NCBI GenBank assembly: GCA_947579605.1
Contig: OX388318.1
Coordinates: 9,176,001 to 9,240,000, forward strand
Source: Athripsodes cinereus
Lineage: Eukaryota; Arthropoda; Insecta; Trichoptera; Leptoceridae
Direction: 5' to 3'
Length of the DNA: 64,000 bases
In this document: positions 12,398 to 24,945 of the stretch, in pieces
How positions within the stretch are numbered: position 1 is the first letter of the stretch
How the letters are laid out: each line of letters opens with the position of its first letter
The notes under the pieces: generated by a model
Database searches by the model: none
What the model saw: the letters and a program-made list of their open reading frames with translations, nothing else
What the model was told of the DNA's origin: nothing
Program-made: the position numbers and the translations under genes

Positions 12398-12676
12398 ATA
12401 GACCATTAAAGGATGACGTCACAGAAAAATCATTGAGGGGCATTAGGCATCCCAACACAACAGACGATTACGGTGTAATATTAGGTGGAACGCCTAAAGA
12501 ATACCTAATAATCAAAAAAACTGTCAGTGTCGATTTTGTTATTATTTTGTCGTCTGACTTTCTTTTTTTTCTCTTATAGCATAACATCCTACAAGGATGA
12601 TTTGCGCAATCTGACTGTTTGCCCCCCAAGCAAAAGCAAATCCATAGACAAGACCACGTGACCTTTAATGGTCTAT
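12398..12676. mobile_element. Short DNA transposon relic with 15-bp inverted repeats
   Basis: ATAGACCATTAAAGG at 12398-12412 and CCTTTAATGGTCTAT at 12662-12676 are perfect inverted repeats 249 nt apart. The TA at each edge could be the Tc1/mariner-type duplication, with the repeats proper being GACCATTAAAGG. There is no transposase frame inside; a 73-codon frame that crosses the left repeat looks accidental. Confidence 0.6.
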
Positions 12677-13214
12677 ACCATTTGGTAACAAATCCTCATA
12701 ACATCCCCCCTTTTATTTACCATTACATCATCAAAATGTACCTATGGTCTTATAGAAGGTAGAGGTAAAATAATTCTTCCTGTATTAATATTATTATATT
12801 ATTGTACTCATAATATGTTGGTACACCTGCCAAGTCAGGTGGCGCTATAGTCATACATACAACATGGTGGTAAGTATATTTTGCAGGTCAGCACTGTCCA
12901 ACACTTATATTATAGACAAGGTGATACATTCGGAATGACAAACCTTATAATGTTATTTCGTTTTATTTATCAATAAGTGTAATATTTTTAATGTTTTGTA
13001 AGCATATGTATGTACATAGAAAAATAAGATAGCGGCGATGTTAGTTTACTTGAATCCATATTTTTATTTTTTCGTTGGGTTTTAATTATTTGGTAATATT
13101 ATGTTTTACGAAAATTTTATAAATGAAGTACGTAAAAAATGGAAATATAACAAACTAGTTATTTATGACTTAAAATATCGATACCAACATGGTATGATTG
13201 CAGATAGTTCTTGA

Positions 13215-13440
13215 AATGCTATAACGGCATATTCCACAAGCAGGGTAACCAGTGAACCTACTAAATATTATAAATACATGCCAATAATAAAATGGCATAC
13301 AACATTCAGGATCGATGGCATGCATCATCGATTAATTGAAGATGTTAATTGTCTTAAATATGAGACTTAGCGAATACCTACTCTAATAGACCAATGAAAA
13401 ACTAATAGAAAAGAATGGAAAAGAGTGGTGTTTTCTCAAT
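13215..13440 (-). mobile_element. R1 repeat copy, diverged
   Basis: Carries ACGGCATATTCCACAAGCAG, GGTAACCAGTGAA, ACATTCAGGATCGATGGCAT and, farther on, CCAATGAAAAACT, in the order of the longest copy at 57008. Confidence 0.6.
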
Positions 13441-16400
13441 TTATTTATTCAATTTAATTCTTTACAAGGATAATCTGATGTAACGGACTTAGTTGCAACT
13501 ATGTCGATTAAAAAAGTAGGTAAAAATACATTACATAATATTATGTTTTACATTTCTCAGAACAATAAAGAACTTACCTATAATAATATCATAATCATAT
13601 CTCTCAAAGGTATAAAGAAAGAAAATAGAGACTTCTGATGTTGTAAATATTAATCTAATGAATATTTCAGTGTATATGTTGGTATGTTTTTATGTTTTTT
13701 ATAGCTATATTTGTCAAATATACATTTTCCAGAAATTACAAGATCTTAAAAATAAAATAATTTCTAAAAAAATTGTACTCGAAATTATTATCCTCTAATT
13801 GTGATGTAAATTTATGTTAGTTTCGATAACCTACCATTGTCTATCGATAGTGAAAAATAAATGCCAATTTAGAAAAACTTTTAAAATAATTCAATATCAT
13901 ACTCTTATAGATATAATACTGTAAAAATTATTTCAATGAAATCTTTATTTTAAATAAATTTTGTTACATTTATTTAAAAAAAAAAAATCTATATGTTTCT
14001 TTATGCTTCCATTTGCGTTATTATCGTTGTTGTTTTTTAAAACAACAATAAAAAATTTAAATTTAAATACAAAAATTTACATGCGTTATTATCGATTTGT
14101 AGTTATTTTTCGAGGGTTTATTGCTAGTAATATAATAATAAATGTTGCCCGCCAACTTCTTCTTCTTCTTCTTTATTCTGGTTTCCTGCAATTAATACAT
14201 AAATACAGCCGAGCTACCGCGGACATCAGAATCAACTTCAATATTATTTCCTCAACTACTAAATTACACATTACGACAGTTGTAATTATCTACCGAATCA
14301 AACATGTACAATAATAATTTACTACCACTGTGCCTAATTATAATTCGTTGTAAGGGACGCCTTGAAGACACTTGACAATTGAAATGTTCAAAAGATGAAG
14401 CATGGAATTTTAAACATTCATTTCATACACATTTGTTTGCATAATTGTACAAAATTCTGTGACAAAATGATGGACATTGGGCAATATAATATTCAACGTC
14501 ATTTTGTTGTGTTCAATATTCAAGTATTATGGGTGTGTACCAAAAGACTTTTTCTTGTTTTTAATTGGCAAGTGATTAAGTATAATTACATTTGAAGTAC
14601 ATGTTTGCATTACATTTCATATTTGTTATAGAACAAGCATATGCAAGTATGACAGAACGCATTCCATAGTTAAACGCTTACGTCTCTTCTATTCAGTTGA
14701 TGGTAAAGACCATCAAAGATATTGTCAATAAAACTTTCCTTTTCTAAATGTTTACGAAATTTTGATAATAGACATTGAACAAATACTCTTCCATCCATTG
14801 AGTTAACTCTTTCCATTTTAAACTCATTGATATCGTTATCATTTCAACGGTGTACTGCAAAAGAGGGACTCCTAAATGTCTGTCTAAATCACTCGCAAAC
14901 GAGTGAATGACCCTGAGAAAAATAGAAAGTATGTTTATAAATTTAAAGTTGATTGTCGAGGATTATTATTTTAAATATGGGTACAATCCAATTTAAATTA
15001 TGTTCGAACATGTCGAGTTCAATTTTTCAATAAGAATTCAATATTAGTATTAATATTCTATAAATTTATTCATTGTCGCAAGTGCCGTGAAGGTATAAAT
15101 CGGGAAAAAGGAAGAGATATATCGTATATTCACTACAAACAAAAATTACAAGGTCATTTTTTCTTAACAAATCGCGTGTTCCTGATTTTTTTGTGTCCAT
15201 CGTCACCGACATATAAGAATCCTTTAAAATTAGGGAAGGGAAACGTTTCCTTTCCCACGACTCTACCCCATCCTAACAATGTACCTACATACACACGTAG
15301 TTATAAGACATAATGGTCATTTGCTAAGTAGGCTGTATGAAGCAACAACAATTATCATTGTTGAAATGAAACAAAAATACTTTATACAAAGTCTATTATC
15401 GTACTTCTCAAATAAATATTCGAATCCGTTTGTTGATATGAGTGTATATGTTCTTTATTACCGTTTTTCAGCAGGCAAGGAGCAGCAAAACTGTGTAAAC
15501 TTTTATCTTTTGCGCCTGCTGATGGCTAATATGAGAGTATAATAATATTTGAACACGTGAACAAGTCTTCCGACGATGCTTTGCGCGACATCTTTTTAAT
15601 ATAATTACCTATGTTAAATATGTTTGATATAATTTCGAAAAATTAAAATCAAACTTTATCAATTTATTATATTAATAAAGAAAGTTATTAAAATTTAACA
15701 AACATTTGACATTACAACCATCTTTTTTGGTTTATAGATAATTTTATTTAAAGATATACAATGTGCGAATATTTTTTGATAATTTGTATACTATAGGCTT
15801 TTTTTAAATACACTGTGCTTTTTCAAAGAAAGGTGGCTCATTAAATCAAGACTTATTTTTTTTATTAGAAATGCTGTACATATTCCCTCATCGAAGCTGA
15901 ATTTGAAGCTTGTACTTAATAATTTCTTAAGTATTTTTGTAAATAGGGTTTGCGTGATATCATATAATTTGACATCATATATTATAATATCATGTCTCAT
16001 TAGTTGGAGTCCATTTTAACATTTAACATTTATTTCATCATTTTATAACACATATATATCTAGTATTATACTTTGTACAACCAACGCGTGGAGTTGTTAT
16101 ATAATGATGTATGAAGATATTTATATAAAATGTAATTAGTTTTTTTAAGTAGAGTTTTCAGTTACATATTCATGTCTAAAATGATATTTTGATATCAAGA
16201 CTATTTAAAACAATTAGATGTGATTACAATTTTGATTAATGTTTCTACTTAGGTATATCATCACGTCATAATAAGTATTATGATAGGGAAAACGTTATAT
16301 AGGTACTATTTAAGTAGTTTTTTTTTATTATTATTTAAACCTTTATTTTTTTTAACATTTGGACGCTTTGTACACACATCTTTTATAAAAAAAGTCGTTT

Positions 16401-16723
16401 ATCAACTATGAATGTTAAAAAAGTGAATAATCTTAACAAAAATAAGAATAGTATAAAATATCGTATAAAAGGATGATAGCGTGCTGAGTAAGAGCATTCG
16501 GCGAGTATGTATGAGAAATGGGATGAATAAAAACAACAAGATACAACAATATAACAAAATTATTAGCCAATGAATTTTGTTCACTTTTGTCTATATTTAT
16601 AAAGGCAAATTAATTAACCAGTAACTGGGATTAACAACCAAATAATTTTTCAATACACCATTTTAATGAACCATTTTTCAATACATTAACTGATGTGAAA
16701 GAAACATACTTACTTACTTACTG
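13441..16723. other. AT-rich DNA with one LINE relic
   Basis: Apart from the 14800 relic and a (CTT)n run near 14156 nothing is recognised. Frames of 60-117 codons here are hydrophobic, AT-driven and unsupported. Confidence 0.5.
14800..14875 (-). mobile_element. Relic of the 61030 LINE family
   Basis: TGATATCGTTATCAT followed by AACGGTGTACTGCAAAAGAG aligns over about 50 nt with TGATATCGTTGTCAT and AACGATGTATTGTGAAAGAG at 61158-61197. The upstream TCTTTCCA word is also shared. Confidence 0.55.
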
Positions 16724-16960
16724 CTAGCCTTCTTCTCTCCACTGCTGGATATAGGCCTCTTCAAAACTTTTCCACATTTTCCTATCTCGAGCAAGACGAT
16801 ACCACTGTTTACCCATCATCTGGACAATATCATCAACCCATCTTTTTTGGGGTCTTCCTACGCTTCTTTTGTCCTCCCATGGTCTCCATACAAGAATTCT
16901 GGAAGTCCATCTGCCATCCTATCGTCTTACCACATAACCAGCCCATTGCATTTCAGCTTG
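16724..16960 (-). pseudogene. Non-LTR retrotransposon ORF2 C-terminus, broken
   Basis: On the minus strand the frame reads MQWAGYVVRR, an in-frame stop at 16919-16921, then DGRWTSRILVWRPWEDKR, VGRPQKRWVDDIV and LARDRKMWKSFEEAY. It ends WREEG and a stop at 16724-16726. The order GRPxxRWxDDI followed by ARDRxxW is typical of the region after the reverse transcriptase in endonuclease/RT LINEs. The tail is a (TAAG)n run at 16707-16722. The element is 5'-truncated and inactive. Confidence 0.85.
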
Positions 16961-17029
16961 GAGACTTTATCAAAACAAATGCAATCATTTAGAGGAAGTC
17001 AAAGAAGTTTGTAAGGATAGATCAATATG

Positions 17030-17095
17030 GCATTTCGTTCTCTCTGCCTTCCCCACCCGGGACACGCCGTGAGGGTATAGATAGATAGGTAGATG
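17030..17095 (+). mobile_element. R1-like 3' tail
   Basis: CCCCACCCGGGACACGCCGT, then GAGGGTATAGATAGATAGG, corresponds to the last part of R1 and its TATAGATAG tail. Confidence 0.5.
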
Positions 17096-18647
17096 GTAAA
17101 ACAAAATAAATAAAATTAAAATTGATAAAAATTTAATTTTGTATATTGTTGTTAATATTCATCATATTATAACATGACCGCACACGTACAGAAAACCTAT
17201 TCCATTTAGGAAGAAATTGAGTAGGTATCAGTAGGTACCTACCCATTTCTTAAATACTAATTGGTATACTGTCATCAACAAGAAGAACTACTCCAAATAT
17301 TGAGAAGACAATTAAGTCGAGTAAAAAACTAATGTCGCACTATCTGACAATGTTACTAATTACCACTGAAATCACAAAGCGACCGGCTACTTGAGAATAA
17401 CACAGAATGTTATAATATCAAAATAGCAATAAGAATAACAAACAGAACTTTATAATAGTATCTAGCTGTACCATTACAGTCATCTCAAAGAAATACATAA
17501 TGGCGAACTTATTTAATGGTATCTCTTTGATTTAATGACTTAATTGTATAGCTTTTAGTACTCTAATCTACTAACTTATGTATAAGCTATGTACAGTGTA
17601 TATGCTTTTGCTAATAGTAAGTTTCTATATTAAATAATATTATTGTCATTATAGTTCGCTAATTAATCACGATATGCCATCATGAGTCAGTGTCAAGTGA
17701 TGACTACAATAACGACAAAATATCTTTAGTATTTTCGATGTTATTTCATTGTTATTTTGTGCTATTTCTTCCTCCTATTAATAGCATTGAAGAGCCATTT
17801 AAAATGTAGTGTTTGCCCAAATCCTTCAAGTTATTCGATAAACTAAGTCAAGGGAACGATTTATTATGAACTATTCTTAACTATATAAACAGAATATGAA
17901 TTTTGAGTTATATTGGGGGTTTTTTAAAAGTGCAAATCTGAGAAAAAAAAAATATTGGAGGCAATTATTTAATTTATTCATCTCACTTATTTTACCAAAG
18001 TATTTTCGAATAAGAATCAAAATGAATGAATGAATGGACGTTTACTTTAAAAATGTCAAACTAATTTTTTTTTCTCAAAAGTCTGTCAAGAATTATTATA
18101 TTTTCGATGTATCGCTTACCTTTTTGCGTATGAACTTTAAGTAGTTTGTCTAGTTACTTTGAAAAGCATAACTAATAATAAGTCATACTTTTGCACTGGA
18201 TACTTAGTGTACAATGATATTATTATAACTGTCATCATTTTCAAAGTCGCATTAATTCTAATATTATGAGAAAACACTTAAGTCTCACAATTATATTATT
18301 TGAGTGTCAATGACAGATGACCGCTATACTTCAACTAGATATTTCATTGCTTTGTTCGCGTTCTTTTATTTAAAAATCTATTTTCTTTTGTATTGTTCAT
18401 CTTTTCTTGATATCATGCTCTTTTAAATTCAAATATTTTTAGCTCGACCACTCTTCTGTAAATTTTCGTGTATAAATCACACATTCGTTAATTTTTTATG
18501 TTTTTACTTGTTTTCATGATCATTGGTAAATATATAATTATCATTTATAAATATTGGCTCTTATATCACTTTAGTTACTTTTGCCTTAGAAAGGGTTAAA
18601 TATCAGGTTTTTAGTATTCAACATCTAAAACTCGACAATAGTATTGG

Positions 18648-18765
18648 AACCACCCATTCTTAATGTCATTTTTATTGCCACGGTAAAGACGACTTTTATC
18701 TAAAAGAATTAGTCAGCTGGCTACTCCACTTTTGACATAATTTGAGATAGTATAGATAGATAAAG
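18648..18765 (+). mobile_element. R1 repeat copy
   Basis: CCACCCATTCTTAATGTCAT, GCCACGGTAAAGACGAC, GTCAGCTGGCTACTCCACTT and a TATAGATAGATAAAG tail appear in order. Confidence 0.65.
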
Positions 18766-19347
18766 TTCAGTAATGAATTTAATCACGGTTTATATCAAAT
18801 TAATTCATTATTTTATGAAAGCATATTATGTTGATTGGTTGTTCGATACCACTTTTTTGGAGTTTATTTTGAATTGCAGTAACATTTTGTTTTCTAATTA
18901 ATAAATTGTCAGTTAATCATTGTAATTGTAGCAATATCTTATAATTTATTTTTTGTATATAATAACACTAGCAACTTCTAAATTCATATCAAAAAATTGC
19001 ATACCTACATCGAAAGCTGAAGATACTTGTTCATGTAAGTACTTGAAGAAATTGATGTAGGAATTTGATCAGTGATACCGCATAATAAGAGGCATGTCTT
19101 TAAATACTTACTTTATAAAATATATAGACAATATGTAAGTATTATAAATACGTCAGAAATATAATGTAGATATACAATATATTATTTACTTTTGTTAAAC
19201 ATTGTTCAGTGTGGGTGGATAAAGTATAGTTATTCACTTTAATGGACAGCGTCTACTTACGAACAACAGCTTGTCTTTAAGACTTTAAAACCAAATACCT
19301 CCATACATATTATTATTTCCTATTATATATTTTATCGTACTGTAGTA

Positions 19348-19645
19348 TCTCTATCCATAGGCAAAACCAGGGGGGGGGCAAACTGAGGCAGTTGCCACCC
19401 TCTAGGATCACAAAAATTGACGGAAAGTAAACAAAAGAATGCAATATCGACACAAAAGCGAAAAGCTGCCCCCTATAGAAGTTGAATTGAGCAATAGATG
19501 ATTATGCGGTTTTAAAATTTATATACTCTTTCAAATTACTACAACAAATCGAAAGTGGAAACTAAACTAAGAATAATAATGTCAATTTTTAAATATGTTT
19601 TCCCTTCCCTCTAGAGAAAATCCCTGGTACGTCCTTGTCTCTATC
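19348..19645. mobile_element. Non-autonomous hAT-type element with 8-bp duplication
   Basis: TCTCTATC occurs at 19348-19355 and 19638-19645 and brackets a 282-bp element. The left end CATAGGCAAAACCAGGG and the reverse complement of the right end, CAAGGACGTACCAGGG, are imperfect inverted repeats related to CAGGGGCGTAxCCAGGG, a common start of hAT elements. An 8-bp duplication is the hAT hallmark. A run of nine G follows the left end. There is no transposase frame. Confidence 0.8.
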
Positions 19646-19855
19646 TCTTGTGGATTCTAAGGAGTGGATGCTGTTAGCTGAGTACTAAGATAACTACCAA
19701 TACTATTGAAATGTAAAATATTTGCCTTCCTACGATCTTTGCTGAACATGTTGCTTACTGTATATAGTAATGTATTGTATAGATCGTCAGTGTTTTCACG
19801 AAACCTCCTATGTGCATTTATCAAGATTTTACAGGAAACCGAAAAACTTTAAATG

Positions 19856-19942
19856 TAATTGAATCGATTGTTTCGAAAACAATCAAAGTGCCATAGAGCT
19901 TGTATGATAAGTTGGATGTTTTCGAAATAATCGATTCAATTA
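19856..19942. other. Strong 26-bp hairpin with 35-nt loop
   Basis: 19856-19881 and 19917-19942 are complementary at 25 of 26 positions; the core is GAATCGATT and TTTCGAAAACA. The size resembles a microRNA precursor or a small foldback element. No known family was recognised. Confidence 0.6.
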
Positions 19943-22429
19943 TTTTTAAAATTAACTTTTGTCTAGATACACAATATGTAAGAAAACACGTGAAACTTTC
20001 ATGTAACTAAGGCTTAGAAAAGACAAATCTACCATACTTTCCAGACGTAATTTGAAAAAAAAATAGCTTTAATCCGTTTTGTAGGAAGAAATCTTCGTTT
20101 TTTAATCGTTATATGGAAGGTTTTATTGATAATATAGAGTTACAATATCGGATATAATTTTAAAAATCTCATGGTAGTTTTTTTATGAATCATTCGATTG
20201 AAGAGGCAGCGCAAGAGAGATTACATTTTACTATAAAAAAATCCGGATATTTCATCGTATAAATATTTTCTATAGACGCGGCTCGATGAGACAAATAATT
20301 TAGTACAAATATCTCATTTTTGTAAATTGACAAATACGAGGTTTTTTGAAACCACGGACGAGATATATTTGCCTGATGGATTTATTAATGGGCTGCGGCC
20401 GATCTGACAGACCTAATCTTAAAGGATTGATTTACATTTATGCGAGACAACCGTATCGATAATATAACTATAACGCATTTTTAAACGAGTTTACCTGTTT
20501 GTTGATTTACAGGTTGTATTATTAATATTTGGGTGAATAGATTTTTATGTCCTGTCTACAAATGTAGGCGCTTTATTATCAAACTCGTTTAAATGCTCGG
20601 AAGCATCTTTGATATTTCCGTCAATGGACTATAAATTTTCACACATTTATTGTTGAGATGCCTTAAATATACTACCCACAACATGTTACCAGCAATGTTA
20701 GCGTATGAAGTATTATCATGATTATTTTTATCTATATGATGCTTTCTTCAACTTTTTAGTAAAGTCGTTTCATAAATATATAATAATTTAATTTATCTTA
20801 CAGCAGAATAATTTAAATGAATCAATGTTTAAAATGAAACAAATTCGTATTAGAAATGTTTCTCTATATACACGTGAATTGTTAGGTGCATACAAATTAT
20901 TATTAATATTTGTTTTACTTTTCACGTTTTACTCATATCGTTATCTTGTGATCAGGTATATTTTTTTCATTCCCATTTTTTCCATACTTCAATTCTATTC
21001 TCATATACACAATACTGCTAAATTTAAGCAAATTGTATTAACGAGTATTTCATTAATAACAATAATCCCAGTACAATTTCACAAGCTTTTCGGTAACACA
21101 GTTGTCAAAAGAGTGGTACCTATATTTTGAAAAAATACGTCCAGGCCGTCGGACATATTGAGAAATATTGTGAATTGTGGATGAAAGAACTACGCTCTTT
21201 TTTATCTGACAATCATTAAATTTATACTGTGTTTATTAGGTCCATATTTTATATTCATAGTATTTTCACTACAAGATACATACATGTTGAAAAGCTATTA
21301 GAAACATTTGGACTTGATTATCTCACATGTTCTACTTACATTGTATGAAAGAACACGTTATTATTATAGTAACATAGAGTGGTTCTCTTGTCATCTTCTA
21401 AATCTCCCCATGTTTCATATTGTAGAAGGAGGTAAATAGTATATTATTATATCGTTGCTTTAAAACTTGTAATTTGTAGAAAGCTACATACATTTTGTAT
21501 CCTTATCATTGTGACAATCTCTTGTATAGTGTTGTTGATGTTGTATTAGCTTTACTATTTGTTTCCTTGGAAAGCTTTCATAATACAAAAGCTTTTTTCA
21601 CATTATGAAACTCAAAGTAGTAGTAGTAGTATGAAACTTGTTAATGATCAAGAATTTTTTAAATGTTGCTGTAAAAAAATAGCCCTCTTCGACATTGCTA
21701 ACTAACATAAGCTACATTTAATAATATTTTGGTTAACAAACTTAATAGCACAGCATACATTTCAGTATTTATTTATATATAAATATTTATTAATCAGGGA
21801 CACAAACAGAAAGTTGACAAAATAGACACAAAAAAAAGAAACATTATACATTTGACTTGGTCAGGGCAACCCTCCAATTAAGTGTGTGTACAGCATACAC
21901 ATATGTAAACAAAAAAATGAGAGAAAAAACAATCAAATCGAATAAATTGTGTAATATAATTGGTTCCGTATTGAGACTGAAAATGATCGGAAATTTTAAT
22001 GAAAGTCATATCTACATGAAAGTTTCCATTAAATTTGTTTGTAATTTTGTTAGTATTCGATTCGTATTCAACGAAAATATCATAGTATTAAAAAGTCTAC
22101 ACTGCAGTTTTCATTATTATAAACAATCCATTAGTATAATATGTGTATGCAGATTAGATATAACCCCAGCTGGTGACATTCAATTCAGCTGTGATCTTTG
22201 CAATCAATATATCCATCTAATTTAATTACTCAATATACACACCATTGTGAAAATCATTATATACTGGGATCAACATAGTTAGAGTACCATAATTCAGAAA
22301 ATATAATATGTGAAATATATAAAATATATCTAATGAATTCTTATTTTTTCCTTTCACCTTTCAACGCTCCTCAAAACTTTTTTCTGAGTCAATCTTGTTT
22401 CTAAGTCAATCTTGTCTCCATCCTTAACG
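19943..22429. other. AT-rich DNA, nothing identified
   Basis: Frames of 101 and 122 codons at 20825 and 21857 lack motifs and balanced composition. A (GTA)n run lies near 21616. Confidence 0.45.
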
Positions 22430-22520
22430 TTTCTGACGCATGGATTCCGGTATCGTTAAAAAGAGAGTGGATCAAAAACTATACAAAAGAAAGAACAGAG
22501 TTCTTTTTGGCTAGCCATCA
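22430..22520 (-). mobile_element. Relic of the 61030 LINE family
   Basis: AAGAACAGAGTTCTTTTTGG and CCATCAT correspond to AAGAACAGTGCTCTTTTTGG and CTATCAT near 61227-61257. An upstream GGTATCGTT matches GATATCGTT. It is decayed and non-coding. Confidence 0.5.
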
Positions 22521-22803
22521 TACTAACTTATATATTATTTCTAATGCTTTAATACCTATTTGAATGATATTAGCATGTTTTGTTTTTGACAATGGATATA
22601 ATGTATGTATGTAAATATTTATTTATATGAATAAAACTAGTTTATATTTTAAGAAAGATAATCTTCAAATTGAACTTAATGCTTCTGGAGTTAATATTCC
22701 TATCAACACAATAACATCTCAAAACACTTAATCTAAATTCTTGTGTCAATATTATTATTTCAAGATTGACAAGGGTGACAGATTAGTGTCTTCTACTTAT
22801 TTG

Positions 22804-22920
22804 CAGTGGCGTGCTTTCCATACATGCAAATAAACACCGTATACCTACCTACAATGCCGTACTTTCCATATAATATAATGTAACAAAACTTCGCATACCT
22901 ACAATGGCATACTTCATAAA
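22804..22920. repeat. Minisatellite-like tandem repeat, period about 50 nt
   Basis: CAGTGGCGTGCTTTCCATA, CAATGCCGTACTTTCCATA and CAATGGCATACTTCATA are separated by similar CGTATACCTAC and CGCATACCTAC spacers. Confidence 0.6.
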
Positions 22921-23049
22921 TTAGATAAAATTACATCTTTTTACTCTCACTTCGCCTAATTTTCAGGACCCACCTACCACCCAATTCAAAATAAATAGTC
23001 CCAAATTATATAAGTTTTAATTATATTATTAATTATTGTTAATTTTCGA

Positions 23050-23235
23050 GTGTCTTGTAAAAGACAGGTGTTCGAAAAATACAGATATTTTACATTTTCA
23101 ATTTAGCGATGAGTTTTACCACCCGTCTTAAGTGTCATTTCATTTTGTTGGCACGGAGAGGACTGCTTGCACGTTTATTACATGCAACTAGTCTGATAGC
23201 TACCCCAGTTGTGAGATTTGCCATGATGTTGTACT
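23050..23235 (+). mobile_element. R1 repeat copy, long
   Basis: From TGTAAAAGACAGGTGTTCG through TTTAGCGATGAGTTTTACCA, GGCACGGAGAGGACTGCTTG, TTATTACATGCA and GATAGCTACCCCAGTTGTGA to GCCATGATG. It extends 5' beyond most copies and abuts short (GTA)n-like sequence. Confidence 0.75.
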
Positions 23236-23365
23236 AGTAGTAGTACCTAGCAGTAGTAGCATTTCATCACATTTTGATTATAAAACTGAATCGGGTCATT
23301 TCATTAGAAAAGTATGTATATTGTATTGATTACGAAAGAATATTATCTTCTCTCTCTCTCTGGTT

Positions 23366-23899
23366 TCAATCCTGGGATTGGTTTGCAGCAATTATCTCTT
23401 TAATTCTTCTCCTCCACTCCTCCCTGTCTTGTGCGGTTCTTTTGAATTCTGCATATGATGAGCAGCGCATGTCCACCAACAGATCCTCCAGGTACTCTCG
23501 GCGTGGGCGTCCCGTAGAGTTTGTCCCCTCGGTCATACCCTCCATTACGGCATGCAAAAGGCCTTCTTGTCGTATTACATGGCCGATCCACCTTGCACGC
23601 CTTTCTGACAAGATCTTGAGCAGGTACCTTCCTCCTTCGATTCTTTGAAGAACTTCTTCGTTTGTGATGTGGTCTCTCCAGGAAATTCCTAATATTCTTC
23701 TATAGGTCCACATCTCAAACGCCTCTAGTCTTCGTTTATCTCTTTCAGATAGGCACCATGTCTCGCAGCCGTACATCAGGATACTCCATACATAGGTCTT
23801 GATGAGGAGTATTCTCAATCTTAGGTCTATATTGTTTGATTCTATTATTTTCGACTTTTTATTAAATCTTTTTGTATCTTCTATTAGAGTCCAATTCCG
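23366..23899 (-). pseudogene. Non-LTR retrotransposon RT C-terminus, 5'-truncated but open
   Basis: An open frame of about 178 codons runs on the minus strand from an in-frame stop at 23900-23902 to a stop at 23366-23368. It reads LIEDTKRFNKKSK, LLIKTYVWSILMYGCETW, EAFEMWTYRRILGISWRD, TNEEVLQRI, ARWIGHVIR, GRPRREYLEDL and AQDREEWRRR. The YGCETW, EAFEMWxxRR and GHxxR blocks are typical of RTE-like endonuclease/reverse-transcriptase proteins after the catalytic YADD domain, which is missing here. The tail is a (GA)n run. There are no internal stops, so the insertion is fairly young, but the fragment cannot be active alone. The clade name is inference. Confidence 0.9.
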
Positions 23900-24589
23900 T
23901 CACTGCTTGTTAGATAGATACGTTGTCAACGAAATTCTAACGCATCTTTTACATGTTATTCGTACGGCATGATAAAAGCATGTTTGACATAAGAATATTT
24001 ATTTGTCACCCTTAAAAGCCTTCTATCGTTAATAACTGAATACTCTCACTGTAAAATTTCAAATTAAGTACTGAGAGAGTTCAACGCGCTACTTACATTT
24101 TACCTCATGAATTATATTCTTTTATTTATATATGCCTACATCGTAATTACTACAAATCAAATAATTTTATTTTTAATATAAGTTAACATGAATAAGTGCA
24201 CAGTCATGACAGATATTGAGGGCTTGATTTTGAGTACCCAACAACCCGAGTTGTATGTTCGTTTATGTTTTATTATGTAGGTATTCGTTTTGTACCTTCA
24301 TTAGTAAATGACTTGAGGGTTTTTATTAGAACATTACTTCTTTAGTAAGACTTATTATTGATATTAATAATCTTAATATTAATCATATTCAAATTAGGTA
24401 GGAACATGAAAATTAATTCTCACTTCTTTTAAAATGTTATCTTAAGTATCTATTATTAATATCTTTGTTCTTACTTTTTAAAATCAAACGTTCTCGCCCA
24501 CAATCTTGGGCATCTTTGGCAGTAATTTTTTTTTTACATTTTAAGTCAATTGACATGTTTTTTTTTAATTTTTTTGAAAGATCTAAATA

Positions 24590-24690
24590 ACAAATCTCGT
24601 GTTCGATTCCTCACACTGGCAACCTACCCCAGCTTCGCTATACAAGCATATTGCTTCTTGTGAGAATGATAGATTTTATTTGGGTTCAGT
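24590..24690 (+). mobile_element. Possible SINE B-box fragment
   Basis: CGTGTTCGATTCCTCACACT resembles an RNA polymerase III B box and stem. No A box was found. It lies just before a clearer SINE. Confidence 0.3.
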
Positions 24691-24704
24691 GTTAGCCTAG
24701 ATTC

Positions 24705-24945
24705 ATCTGGTGTGACGTAGAGGTAACGCTCTTGACTTTGAGTCTTGAGGTCCCGGGTTCGATTTCTGGCCAGGGTAAAGCGAAGAATGACTGGGTAACT
24801 ATATCATGTATATGTGTTTAGTGAGTTGTATGTCGGAACGTGTATTATCGTGTTAATTAGTACCTATTATACAAGATTCGTATCTAAGTTTGGGACTAAC
24901 TCAATCTGTGTGAATTGTACAAACATGGTATGTAATATAAAAAAA
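24705..24945 (+). mobile_element. tRNA-derived SINE, near full length
   Basis: GTGTGACGTAGAGGTAACGC (A-box region), CTTGACTTTGAGTCTTGAGG, CCCGGGTTCGATTTC (B box) and GGCCAGGGTAAAGCG are followed by a body ending TCAATCTGTGTGAATTGTAC and an A-rich tail. The first 90 nt match the 54755 copy. Confidence 0.7.

Noticed and set aside
12358..12579. 73-codon + strand frame overlapping an inverted-repeat element
   Set aside because: It crosses the left inverted repeat and has no transposase motif; probably accidental.
13961..14314. 117-codon + strand open frame
   Set aside because: Starts in a Lys/Phe homopolymer-like run and contains long stretches of Leu/Ile from simple sequence, including a (CTT)n run.
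20825..21130. 101-codon + strand open frame
   Set aside because: Phe/Ile/Tyr-rich with no recognisable domain; nothing around it supports a gene.
21857..22225. 122-codon + strand open frame
   Set aside because: No motif, hydrophobic and AT-driven composition, no splice or transcript signals; consistent with chance in AT-rich DNA.
23274..23648. 124-codon + strand frame
   Set aside because: Antisense shadow of the LINE reverse-transcriptase fragment at 23366-23899.
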